Shown in pieces: positions 1 to 11,439 of a stretch of DNA of 64,000 nt. The notes under the pieces are model-generated. The model saw nothing but the letters and a program-made list of their open reading frames with translations. It ran no database searches and was not told the DNA's origin. A program made the position numbers and the translations under genes. This DNA is from Inonotus obliquus (taxonomy: Eukaryota; Basidiomycota; Agaricomycetes; Hymenochaetales; Hymenochaetaceae), in the NCBI GenBank assembly GCA_032164295.1, contig JAJHTX010000013.1:744001-808000 (forward strand), written 5' to 3'. Each line of letters begins with the position of its first letter. Position 1 is the first letter of the stretch.

Positions 1-396
1 CACGAGCATAATATTACAGTGACGTAGCGTGTAACATATCCTCCATGTACATTACTCTGCATTTCATCTCCCATGTTTGACCTGAATTGGAAAGCTGACG
101 AGTGTCGAACGTCCTGTCTTGGTTATCGCAGACAACAAATTGCATTGGGAGTTGACGTTGGAAATCTACCGGTCAAATAAAATCGTGATGGATCATCACC
201 GCAGAAAGTACGATTCCGCTTCGTGTTTTCCAAAGGTAAAAATCGCCAAAAGTGTTGAAGTGGCTTATTACATAAAATGTTGCCCCCTCTAGATTATATG
301 CTGCCTGCAGATTTTTTGACTACAGCTGTAACAGAGGACGGATTTCGACCAGTTCATATGCCAAGAAATGTCGAAATCAAGAAACACACAAAAGAC
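1..396. other. intergenic, no gene seen
   Basis: No open frame with coding character or recognisable RNA is visible. It lies downstream of the minus-strand gene that ends near 397. Confidence 0.5.
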
Positions 397-2471
397 CTAC
401 CCCTTCACTCCATCCCAATCTGTCTTCTCCATCTTCCAAACGCGATGTTTCTTTCCGTCCTTTCGAGGTTCAGGAGTAACCAGAAGATACTTGATAGCGA
501 TAGTTACTTCGCCCACCGCTCCATTCTGTGTGAGCCACGTTGTGGCGAGATCTTTGAACACCTTGACATGGTCAAAACCGGCTTTCTTGCCGTCAAGCTC
601 GTCAGAAATTGTTGCCTGATTGACCCAAATGGTGCCACGGTTCTTGTCACGCTCGTCCCGTTGAAAACAGATCGCATCAAAGAGAGCGTTATTTTTCAAC
701 CTCGAACGGAATACACGCTCTGGAAAGTTGTTCAAGAGAATCAGGTTGACCTTCTCATACGGTACAATTCCTTTGCCAACTCTCGAGAGCGAAAGCACGT
801 CTGAGCATGATTCACCTAGAGTTTGAGATTTTGTGAACTCCGTCGTTGAAGAACCTGTCGGCATTGGTTGACTCGTCGTAGTCGGCATTGACGTGCACTG
901 AGGTTTCTCGCCCTTGTTTGAGGTTCCAGCGATGTTGAGGAGCGCTTGCGCTTTAGTCCCGGTTTCTTCCTTTCTGTAAAGATTGAAGGCTCGTTCGCAC
1001 GAAGCAATTTCGCATATCGCGACGTCTTCGAAAATCCATCCCGCCAATGCATAAGCTGCAGGATAAATCCTATGACTGTTCCGAACTTCCTGAAAGAATT
1101 CCTCACCCGCTCTCCGATCGGGCCGGATTTGCATGCCAGTTGGTACGTTGCGGCTCTCAGCAAAGAATTGATGAGAAATACCCTCTCCAGCCGAACAGTC
1201 GTCTTCTCCTATCTTCATTAGGGTGGTCATCATGTCATCTATTTGCGATGTATTCGAAGCCGCTTGCAGCGCCTTGTTAAAACTCGACTCGACGGCTTCT
1301 TAGGACCAGAAAATATCATTGTTAATGTCGCGAGGCGTCTCCCCATACTTCAACTTCATGACCGCATTGTTGACCAGTTTCTTGAGAATGTCCGCAGGCT
1401 GCAACCAACTATCGCCATCCTTTCCGAACTCAAGGACAATGCACTTCGTCCATTCAGGCATACATTTCTGGAACTCAGTATCCTCCACCGCCATGGTCGC
1501 GGTCAAAGTTGGCTCGAAAATCAGCCTGTCATACCGAGTCGCATTTTTCACCCGATCCCCGCGTTTAGCCGTTTTCAGAGCGTCATTGAGGCACCGCATA
1601 AACCTTGGATAATCTTCATGGTGCTTCAGCCTGAGGTGAAAATCAGCGATTGAATCAGAATTACAGAAAACATAGACAGACCCCTCAAGCAGCTCCTCCG
1701 CTGACCACAGAGACATGTCCCACACCAGCTCATTGCATTGCTTCCTCCAACGACTGTATCGTTTACTGTTCGAGGACGACGCTTGGACACAAAAAACTGC
1801 CTTAGCGTGAATGACCGTTAAGCCAGGTGCAGGTTCCCGCCTATCAGCATCTGCATCAACCAAACTCTATATAACTTTGTTGGATGCTGATGCCAGTGCC
1901 ATGTCGGAGGACTTCTTGGGTTAGGATCTGTTGAAATTGATATATTCCCGCTTTCGAAGAAAACCGAACGTTTCGCTCAGTGGAAGATGATAGGTACGTC
2001 CTTTGTCATAAGACAGGCTAGGAGGAACCACAGAAAAGTGCTTTTGCCTGGACAGACATGAATACACCGAGAGAACAAGGAGATGGGGTGAGACACATGA
2101 ACCGGACCCAGGCTGTCCGGAAATAATAATCCCCGGATTAGATTTATAACTCTGGAAATCAATGATACGTCCGACGAGTTTTCGATGATGATCGCGGTGT
2201 ACATCGCGGCACGAATGTCCTGGAAGTAGGCAACAGTTTTGTCACTTTTCCGAACGTCGAGTACATCATTGCTGCAAACGTCTTCGAAGGTCCGCTTTCT
2301 CTGAGTCGCATAAAATTCTTCAAATGCCGGCTCTGCTCCATTCTTCACCTGTTTACAAGCTACAGAAACGGCTTCGGAGCATGCGCGGAGCTTCTCGATT
2401 TCAACATCATCTGGAAACAGAGCTGTGTGGGACTAAGTCGATGCTGAATCAGTATACTCACAGTATACCAT
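397..2471 (-). CDS. hypothetical multi-exon protein
   Basis: I do not recognise the family. On the minus strand three coding-like blocks follow each other: about 2400-2150 (acidic and helical, containing DVEIEKLRACSEAVSVACKQ), 1863-1300 (with DILKKLVNNAVMKLKYGETP) and 1233-397 (ending KTDWDGVKG, stop). A plausible start is the ATG whose last base is 2471, followed by a donor and an acceptor that joins the first block in frame. The middle of the last block is Ser/Thr/Pro-rich and looks disordered. No signal peptide or membrane segment is evident. Whether this is one gene of about 600 residues or two adjacent genes cannot be settled by eye; exon junctions near 2150-1863 and 1300-1233 are not resolved. 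Confidence 0.5.
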
Positions 2472-3298
2472 AGGAATCGAAGTTTCTGGTAGGATGGGAA
2501 GTGCCAGTATCCGACAGGTTAATCAGCACGACAACCGCGTTGAACTACTTCTAAAATGAGCCCAACATACCACCCATGATGCCATCTAAGACTAGAGATA
2601 TTCCAAGTCAGTCAATTTGGATGCATTGGGGAAATACTCCTTCTCCTGGGGTCTACGATAGGGTTGCAGTTGCACAGGCGTGTGGTCGTTCTTTAACCGC
2701 CGATTTACTTCTTGCAGAAGGCCACCCTGCGGCTTTGCGGGAATGTCACCACAATACGTGACTTAGTAAGTACAATGATGAGTGATCGAAAATGACGGTA
2801 TTGACCTTGAAGAGAATGGGCTCCTTCGGGGGATTGAAGCCCTTGGACACTTCCCCCCTCGTTCACATTGATGCCACAAGGGGAAGAGTATGGATCAAGT
2901 GGCGTGTAGAATATATACAATGGCATGGAGAAATTAAGATGTGGTGGTGGGTTGACTGGGACTGGGGTAGCACAACGGGCAAAATAAGATGGAGGTGAGG
3001 CTTATAGGGTATCCATTTTTTTGAAACAGTGTTTATTACGCGCGTCAGCTCCCTGGGGCAAGTGCGCGGTAACTAATGATATGCACTAGTTTCAAAGTGC
3101 TGGAGCTCCGGGAAATCCATTACAACTTATACAAGCTACAGTCGTCGTTCAGTACCACACCTGATGTTCACGTGATTTTTAATGCTGTCAATGTTGCTGA
3201 CATAGACGTGACTGTGACGTGTGCAATGCGCAGTTGTCGCTCTCCATCCCGACCGACAACAGTCTCCACACACCACACTCTCACCAACAACGACCGCC
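2472..3298. other. intergenic with promoter of the SNARE gene
   Basis: Only short open frames without coding character are visible. The last 100-150 bases before 3299 are the presumed promoter and 5' leader of the synaptobrevin gene. Confidence 0.4.
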
Positions 3299-4095
3299 AT
3301 GGAAAACTGTGAGTACTCCGTTGGTCGTACGACGAGTGCCGCGTGCTGAGTGGTGATCATCGTCCTGTTATTTGTAGACAGGTGAAGTCTACGGCTTAAG
3401 CGATGCGACGAATGCGTCGTTTTGGACGACAACTTCTGACAATCGCGTTGTTTCCCAGCAGATATGATCCGCCTATTGCCCGTCCCGGAAACAGCAGCGA
3501 GCCTCCTGCTCAGAGCGGCGGAAACTCCAGGATTGACCGCCTCAAGGGTGAAGTTGCGGACGCCCAGGACGTCATGCGGAAGAACATCGACTTAGTGCAG
3601 GAGCGAGATGAGAACTTGCAGAGTTTGCAGAGTAAGACTGGTGCGTGTTGCTTCATCAAGCTTCATGCTTCTACAGAGATCCAGGGAGGACTTTTTGGAG
3701 AACATCCTTCCTGATGGTCTGTAGGTTAAGGATGGTTGGTTCTGATTCTGTCTGTCGACGCACAGATGATCTTGCTGTCTCAGCACAGGGCTTCAGGAAG
3801 GGGGCAAGCAAAGTTCGAAAGGTGAGCTGCTTTTATTCTGCACCAACTGAATAACGTTTCTGACCACAGTAAATTTTCAGAATATGTGGTACGCTTGTTT
3901 TCTATTACTGCCGAGCAGTGCTCTCACGCAATTTGACTGAATTAGGTGGAAAGATATGAAGGTGCGCTTGTTCTCATTCTGGGCTGTATACGTTCTTGAC
4001 GCTGTCATTATCAGATGCGCATCTGCATCGGAGTTGCCATCGTCATTATACTGATCATCATCATCGTGCCGATTGTCAAGACTACGACGAACTAG
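3299..4095 (+). CDS. synaptobrevin-like R-SNARE (Snc1/VAMP family)
   Basis: Vesicle R-SNARE for fusion of secretory vesicles with the plasma membrane or endosomes. Coding exons read as 3299-3308, 3378-3381, 3462-3640, 3766-3821, 3881-3888, 3946-3961 and 4015-4095, giving about 115 residues, the usual length for fungal Snc proteins. The SNARE helix starts at RIDRLKGEVADAQDVMRKN; the zero-layer arginine is in LVQERDENL. The heptads continue through DDLAVSAQGFRKGASKVRK and end in the juxtamembrane NMWWKDMK block typical of VAMPs. A single C-terminal hydrophobic anchor (RICIGVAIVIILIIIIVPIV) is followed by KTTTN and the stop. Exons of 4 nt and 8 nt are needed to keep the frame and the conserved WW motif; all introns have GT/AG ends. 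The short N-terminal tail before the SNARE motif is poorly conserved in the family, so the first two exons are the least certain part. Confidence 0.9.
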
Positions 4096-4849
4096 TAGCC
4101 GATAGGATATTCGCTCGACGCCTGGGCACGTTCATTCATGCCGACTACTGTTTCTTAGGATTACGAGATGCGTTATTTTCAAGCGATATGTGTTGTTTGT
4201 AGACATGGGGCTGCGGTTGCACAGTGTCATGTGGTGACCTTGGCGCTGAGTCTTTCCTACTTCTATGATGGATGTTTGATGAGGACCTTTTTTTAATGTT
4301 ATGGCTAACCAGCCGTTTATCACGTTCTACCCTTATATATATGTTTCTTATGTGTATTCTGATTATTGAGTGGAATGGACGCTGATTTCTACTCGCCACA
4401 GCTTCTGCAGGAGTTTATGCTGTGAAACAGGATTTCTTGGTCAATAAGACTAACGCAGAAGTTATACTCTTTCAAACAGGATTAATGCCGCATGGCAATC
4501 AGATTCTGTGTAGTTCGTCGGTGCAGGACCTCTTCGATTTCAACCATCATTCCATCGTCCCTTGAAACAGATTACTCACGAACGGCAATGAATGTATCCC
4601 GACTCTCAGGATGTTCTGCGACGCTTTGCAAGAGGATTTATGATATCGCCTGCTTGATATCGCCTGCTTGAATCAAGTCCGTTTGACCCCGGGTGAATTT
4701 CAATTGGTCCTAAGTGTGGTACAATGGTCGGTCGTCAGGAATGGCTCCCACCTCTTATACATGGGGGTTGATGTTGAGTGATGGATATCCTTTTTGCATT
4801 CCCCGCGACCCCGTTTAACCTCTAGTGTCGTCTTGACTGGTCCAGGACT
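4096..4849. other. intergenic, 14-bp tandem duplication
   Basis: Contains the 3' end of the SNARE transcript and the promoter of the next gene. The only local structure seen is a direct duplication of gatatcgcctgctt at 4642-4669. Confidence 0.4.
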
Positions 4850-6442
4850 ATGCACTCGTTCATTCTTTTTCTAGTGTTCTTCGCTAGCTGTCTACGGTTC
4901 GTAAAAGCACAGCAGCAGACACAGCCAAGCTTCAATCTCTCACTCACTTCGGTATGTTCCCCTCACCTCACTACAGTGTCCTCAGCAGCACGCGTCTGAT
5001 ATTGCAACTGTCACTAGACTCTCGCTAATACTGAAGACGTTTCAGAATGCGAAGCTGTCACATTCAAACTTGTTCCCGCGTCTGAAGGATCGGGTCTCAA
5101 TGTAGTACAACCGTTCTATATGCTTTCCTTCGAACTGGGCGGAATTGGGAGATCCGACTTCCTGGGTTCGGACTCTCAAAACTTGACTTGGACAGTACGC
5201 CATCCGCAAGGTAGGAAAGTTTTCCATTGTAGGTGACCCATTTGGTAAACTTCGTGTAGGGAACCAGGTTATATTTTATGTAGTAGACGGAGGAGGAAGC
5301 ATGAGTGATCTGGAATTATCAGTTATTCAAGGTGAGTCAGATTACCCAACTACTCAGGCGTCTCACGGAACATGAGTTGTAGCGGGCAACACTACGAACT
5401 GCCATCCAACCCAGTCTCCGACAGATTTCAAACTAGTTACCGACTCGTCAAGTGTTGCAACTTGTGATGATATTAACTTTTCTATCACGGGCGGAATGAA
5501 GCCTTATACCGTCACCATGATTGGTGAGGGTGACACGGTCTTAAACTACACACTCGGGATGAACGACGACGGATTTGATTACGTTAACCGAGTCAATCCC
5601 GGTGAAAGCTTCATCAGTAAGTCCAATCAGATTGTTTCGCTAAGTAGGAGCTAACTATTCCGCTCTCTAGTCGCTGTCTCCGACTCGTAAGTCGCCTTCG
5701 TCCCTTCTATTCGTTCGATCACTAACTGGAGTCTAGGAGAGGCCGATGGGGTATCGGAACCAACTTTCTAACGTCTGTTGGTTCGACGGACTTATCGTGC
5801 CCAGGAAAAGAATCGGGAGGAACATCTTCATCTTCAGGATCAAAGCCATCCAACAAAGGTCCAATCATTGGGGGCGTAATCGCCGGCATCATCCTCTTAT
5901 TAATAGGCACTGGTCTTGCCACATATTTCTATATCAAGCGTCGAAAGGAGGATCGCCTATCTGCGGCGAATCGACGGGATATCCCATTCGATGACGAAGA
6001 CGTCTCGCCATACGTGCTACCTCCGGATCCAAGTGCACGTGCATATGTACCAGTGTCAACAGTGACGAGGGCTGGGACGATGCCAGTCTCTGATATATCC
6101 GAGGTTCCAGTGCTTCATAGTCAGCATGTGTCTCGCCATCCGACTTTACTCAGCGGAGAACAAGTCTCCTCGCACTCCGGAAGCGTTTATTCGGCTCCAT
6201 ATGCGGATGGTTACGTTACACAACCACCGCGAGCTGCATCTCCAGAAACCGTAACGGGAGGTGGGCTGCAACTTGCCTCTGCAAGTGTACGTCCGATGAC
6301 TGAGAAGGAACGTGTCATGGCGAGGGAGCAGGAAGAACGGAGGCAACAAGTTGTACAGCATGTGGACGCTGAGGATATTCTGGACGTTCCCCCCTTGTAC
6401 AAGGAGAGAGTGGGAGGACCTTCTAGCCCGGCGGTGGTATGA
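4850..6442 (+). CDS. single-pass type I membrane protein with secretory signal
   Basis: Function unknown. Exons read as 4850-4951, 5018-5210, 5260-5331, 5383-5616, 5671-5686 and 5737-6442 (about 440 residues). An N-terminal signal peptide (MHSFILFLVFFASCLRFVKA, then QQQTQPS) is followed by an extracellular region with paired cysteines and N-glycosylation sequons, then a Ser/Gly-rich stalk (SGGTSSSSGSKPS). One transmembrane segment (PIIGGVIAGIILLLIGTGLA) is followed directly by a basic stop-transfer KRRKEDR. The cytoplasmic tail of about 180 residues is Pro/Ser-rich and contains a charged helix (MTEKERVMAREQEERRQQ). This layout matches many fungal cell-surface proteins described as mucin-like or Mid2-like, but no sequence motif assigns it to a named family. 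Junctions follow GT/AG and keep frame throughout. Confidence 0.75.
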
Positions 6443-6752
6443 AGAGGGAAGATGGGAGAATAGTTATTACGGTTTCATCTGTACTCGCTGCTTTCTGGTA
6501 GTTATTTTCTTGGATATAATTCGATTCAGTAAACTTGTGGTACATATCATGAGTCAATTCAATAGTAAGTGAATGTTAGTTTTTTGGGGATAAAATTTGG
6601 AGATTTTTGTGTGTGCATATTTTACCGTCGCTCACGTGCCACTCAGTGGACGCGTCACCTGTGTTACGCGTCGATTCATACACACGTTCATCCTTTACTT
6701 CACCTTACCTTCGTTCGCTGGACTTGTTGAACCCCAATAACTGTTTGCCAAT
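6443..6752. other. intergenic, proteasome gene promoter
   Basis: Short spacer between two plus-strand genes. No proteasome-associated control element (GGTGGCAAA type) was recognised by eye. Confidence 0.4.
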
Positions 6753-7608
6753 ATGGTGAGCCCAACTCGGTCTTACTATACAACAGCTCACAGCGTCCCC
6801 AGTCGATTATGACCTTAAATGGCGGGTCGGTAGTGGCAATGAAGGGGAAGGATTGTGTCGCCATTGCCTCTGACCTCCGCCTCGGAAACCAAGCTTTAAC
6901 TATTGCTTGCAACCACCAGAAGGTATGTAGTCCTCGATAGTATAGCAGGCACTCTATACTAATAGATTTATAGGTGTTCCCGATAACGGACCGGATATAC
7001 TTGGGATTACCAGGCCTTGCAACTGATGCTCAAACTCTGTGCGTTTGACTTCAACTTTCTCTCATTCAGATAACCAAAATCTTACGCTTCCTGGGCTTCA
7101 CAGTCGTGAACGTTTCCGCTTCCGAGTCAACATGTACACAATCAAGGAAGAACGGGAGATCTCACCTCAAACATTCACACATCTCGTCTCTTCAACACTT
7201 TACGAGCATCGATTCGGGTATTACTACGTCGACCCCGTAATCGCAGGCATCGGTACCTCAGACACGGGCAAAATCGAACCCTTCATCGCGTCTACAGATC
7301 TCATTGGTTGTATCAACTATGCAAAAGATTTCGTTGTAGCTGGTAGCGCGAGCTCCGAGTTGTTTGGTGTTGCTGAGGGTTTGTGGGAGCCGGATCTTGA
7401 GCCGGAAGATCTGTTTGAAACGATCAGTCAGACACTACTGAATGCTGTTGATCGTGATGCATTCTCGGGTTGGGGTGCTGTTGTACATGTTATGTACGCC
7501 ATCAGTTTCTCTCGATTGTTTTGCTCATTTCTGTACTGACATTCTACACTTTCGTGTAGTACTAACGATAAAGTCATCACACGAACTCTGAAAGGAAGGA
7601 TGGACTAA
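6753..7608 (+). CDS. PUP3: 20S proteasome subunit beta type-3
   Basis: Non-catalytic beta-3 subunit of the 20S proteasome core. Exons: 6753-6755 (only the ATG), 6803-6922, 6974-7038, 7104-7493, 7560-7608, giving about 208 residues, the family length. The N-terminus M|SIMTLNGGSVVAMKGKDCVA is the beta-3 signature; DLRLGNQ, the ITDRIYLGLPGLATDAQTL block, YKxEER-like NMYTIKEEREISP and DPVIAGIGTSDTGKIEPF follow in order. There is no long propeptide and no exposed catalytic threonine, as expected for beta-3. The start codon forms a complete 3-nt coding exon separated from the second codon by an intron, which makes the N-terminus easy to miss in automated models. The C-terminus ends TRTLKGRMD. Confidence 0.93.
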
Positions 7609-8281
7609 TGTAGAAAATCACGTTTGTACGGTATACCGCTTGCTGAGTTATCTAAATTCCCTGCCGACTTTTCGTTGGATGTGTTGGAAAGCCCGCGGGA
7701 TAGGAAGCCAGAGAACTATGAGACTCGTCAATTTCGACTCCGAGCCTTCGATCAATACTCCTACATACTCTTGATTGATATTTACTAGGTCTGGAGGTTG
7801 CTGTGACCGGAATGAATTCTGAACTGCTCTTCGAAATCTAGAGAGAGTCCCAAACACGGACATGCCACCCAGAGCATATGCTTACATCCAGATCCTTAAT
7901 ATCTATCTTTTCAGACACTAGTACCGAGTCCGTGCAAAGCAGTGGGTGTCTATTTCGGGGAGTCACAAAGTCACATTCGATTTTCCGATTCACTTTGTGG
8001 GAAAACACTTGGTGATGGCCACTGGGGCTGGGATACCGTCCGACGCAAAGTAGGCCGAATCTGTGTCAGTGGATAAATATCGTCGGTATCCGGCTATTGT
8101 ATGGGGGAACAGGGCACACATTACGTTGTGTTGGAAGAGAATGGGTAGTTACACTTTTATTCTGTGAGAAGTCAATCACAGTAGCAATAAGTATTCATCA
8201 ATCTAGCGATTCAGGTCTAAGGTTAACATCTATCCATTTCATCAGCATCCCATCAGCAAGTAACGCATTTTAGTACGAGGT
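7609..8281. other. intergenic between convergent genes
   Basis: Lies between the 3' ends of the plus-strand proteasome gene and the minus-strand permease gene. No coding-like frame or repeat is visible. Confidence 0.4.
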
Positions 8282-10540
8282 TCAGTGTGCGAAACGGAAA
8301 TCCAACCGACGATTCCCCATATCCTTCGTCGTCTTCAGATATTCCGCCTGCTGCTCAGGCGTCATCGCATTCCATATCTTATCCCTTTGCTTGTTCCGCC
8401 AAATATAGTATAACTTTGCTCCAGGGTAGAGTATGCAAAGGTTGACGAGGGAAATGGAAATGAGAGCGCGATTTCCGCGTCTGTAGCGAGGTGCGTCATC
8501 TTCGCGATAGATGTTGGAGTGGATGACTGCGCTTGCTTGGACGAACATGTTGTATAGTGATGCGTTGACTGTACGGCTTGCGACTGCGCCTGAGTTGCGA
8601 GAGCACCAGCCAACTTGGATGGGATGAACGTATGGATAGCAGAGTAACGCCGAAGCCAGACCCTGAATATTCAAAAATTTGTTCAATTTGCGGACTTGAT
8701 GGTGGAATATGGTTAACTCACGTAATACAGCCATGGATTTGGATTTTCAGGAAGGCAATAAAGAGCGACAAGGAATGGGAGAGCCCATACGTCCTCGAGC
8801 ATCGACACCAGCGCACGGTCATGGACGCTTTCTGATAGAACTGTTACAAGGAACATCGTTATTATTCCCACAGACAGGGATGGAATCGTGAGTAAGTTCG
8901 TATGAAACGTGCTGTATCCGAGTTGTCGAAGCGAGAGCGTGAGGTACTGTGTTACTGGTCCAACAGGGATTCCAAACATCAATCCTCTGAGAATATACAA
9001 TGTAAGTCAAGCAAGTTAAACGTATGTGTGAAGCAACTTGATTGAAATAGCATGCTTACAGAATATAACACGGCCATAGATCATAGTCGAGCACTGCAAT
9101 CCAAAGACGTTTCAGCGTGAGACCTTCGCGATTATGCATATCTCCCTTTGTCGGATCATCTCGTAATATTCGCGATACGACTATAGTCTCCTCGCGTTCG
9201 GAAAACCAGCCGTTCGGACGGAACCAGTTGCGCGTCTGTGTCGGAGACGGCGGCATCATGAAGAACGTCGCAGTACCAATAGCCAAGGTAATCAGACCCC
9301 TGGTGAAATGCATTGTATGAAGTAATATAGGGAGAAAAGGAGCTGAGATGCGTACTCTATCATGAATAACCAACGCCATCCTGCTTTATTATGGATTCCG
9401 CGCATATGGAGTATGCCAGCTGCGAGGAAGCTTCCGACGGCGTTACAAAGATTCATGGACATCCAGAAAAAGGAGAGACGGATGGGTAACTCTGTCTTCG
9501 TGTAGAAGTCTGTTATCAGAGCGAGGGTTAGATTCTTTCTGAAGCTAGTACAGAATTCGCCGGCGTACAGGAAAGATACAAGATGAGATCCGGTATAAAC
9601 CCTCCTTGGATGAACCCGAGGAGCGCGCGACAGACGAGGAAGCTCGTCCTTCCTGTAAGCCAGAATTGACCAAGGGTTACGATAGCTAATGAATTCTGCA
9701 ATCAGCAATTCGCCGTGCGAGCAAGTGAGATTCAATAAAGCATACACCAGGCGACCATCTGTGTTGGGATCCAACGATCCGGGCCAACCTGATGAACAGA
9801 AGATTAGGGCGTCAGCAATGTAAGATCATTGGCCAGACGGAAGTACGCACCCTTTTGGAGACCATCTGAGACGGAAGCTCAGCCGCGAGGAATGAGCAGC
9901 GGAAGATTGTGTTCCCGAGGTTGTAATCATTCGTGTTCATCCCTAGGTCACCCAAAATGTTATCCGAATTCGCGTTACTGAGGTTATTCCTATCTGAATA
10001 GCAGAATCGAATCTGTCAAGTATTCCTCTGAGAGAGCAAACGAGATGTTTACCTAGATTGAGAGCTGAGAAACTAATGGCAGCCCAAACCATGACGCGTA
10101 AATCGATCTTCCTGACTATAGCCTACGTTAAAACGTTAGTTCCTACGGTACAACCACACAGATTTATGATAGTGCAAAGTAACTACCTTCTCCTCGCGGA
10201 ATGTCCATCGCGCATCAGGATCAAACCGATGCCGATTCTCGTACCTTTCTGTAGGCCAGTAGTGTTTTGCTAGTGCCGGGTCATCAAACACACTACGACG
10301 CGTCGCGCAAGCATCAAGGTCTGTCTCTTGTTCAACCCTACGCCGACGCCATGGGATGAAAATATCCGTGAAATGAGCGGACTCGGAGATAGGCGGGAGA
10401 AGATCATCTGCGGCACCGACGACGGTATCCCTGCTCTTCTTTTCTTTTCCTAGATCATGCTTCTCGATAGTGGAAGAGGAAGAGTTGGAGTGAGAAGATA
10501 AATGACGCTCCTTCTCATTGGGTACAACAGGTGTGGCCAT
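8282..10540 (-). CDS. MFS permease, Dal5/TNA1 (anion:cation symporter) type
   Basis: Plasma-membrane transporter of the major facilitator superfamily, allantoate/nicotinate permease group; the substrate cannot be told from sequence. The chosen start is the ATG at 10540 (MATPVVPNEKERHLSSHS), because the open frame upstream lacks coding character. The first exon (10540-10187) encodes a hydrophilic cytoplasmic N-terminus ending in DPDARWTFREEK. Several short introns separate the rest. Hydrophobic helices are seen around 9774-9292, with a central loop containing GWFSEREETIVVSRILRDDP, then GLMFGIPVGPVTQYLTLSLRQLGYSTFHTN and TIPSLSVGIITMFL. The terminal block carries GWCSRNSGAVASRTVNASLYN, a conserved stretch near TM11 of this family. 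The end (TTKDMGNRRLDFRFAH) resembles the usual family C-terminus. Internal exon borders were not all resolved. Confidence 0.85.
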
Positions 10541-11439
10541 CGCTGAAGCGTTGGACGTCTTTCTAGTTGAGGACTGAAAAAGAGCTGGGCTACACAGAAC
10601 TAGGGAGATAGGAAGGTACTCCAAGGAACTCGCCGTACACATTTTTCATGTCTTTTATATTCCATACTATTCTTCGGGCCGTTGTGATACACGGAAAGTT
10701 ATTGAAGGCCGATATCGAGCAAAGTGGATCAGCATGTGGCTGAATGAGCGGTTCAGGAAGCCAAGGAGTCCGGATGATAGCAGGTCCAATGACGTGTACG
10801 GAAGCAGAGATGGCGCAACCAAGGGTCTGTATGGCACCCTGGTCCAGCTTGGACAATTCAAACCGTCAATTCTCGTCCATTCTTGACTTTCATCTCTACC
10901 CTGAAAAAAGCTCTGAAAGTATTTACTTCCGGTAGTGGTCTTGATGCTAAGGCCTGCTAAGGCGAGCTATCGCTTGAGAGCCTACAGAGGATCTATTTAT
11001 AGCGCAGCGCCCATATCAAATACTTATTCTCACCTTGCATGGTCTATGCGAAATATCAACGTGAGAAGAGCGCTCAGTCACGCAATCGAAGTGAATAATA
11101 AACTTTCGGAGCGGAAAGTGATAGAAACCCGAATGCTCACACGGGTATTTTATCTCGCAGGTGCGGGGAGTTGTTCCTTGGTTTTGTAACTTGGCATTGG
11201 CCTCGCTCGTCATGAGAGTTTTCTTCCAAGTCCATTATTTCCAAGCCCGGTATTGTTGGTCACAGTCTGCGTGACTGTACAGTCACCGCGGTCCATCGTT
11301 GTTTTCGTATTCCACTCATCACCACCATCTGAGGTATGTTCGGCCCTTATTACAAAGACTGGTAATCTATTTCTCCTTTTATATTTGCTAATAGTTCCGC
11401 TTCAGGCGAGGATCGAAGTGTCGTCATATTTATCTGATC
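10541..11439. other. intergenic between divergent genes
   Basis: Holds the presumed divergent promoters of the permease (minus) and the decayed F-box gene (plus). The stretch 11250-11440 resembles the leader of the third F-box paralogue near 40020-40168, including a cgtgact...cagt stretch and a cgaggatcgaa-like block before the ATG. Confidence 0.4.
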
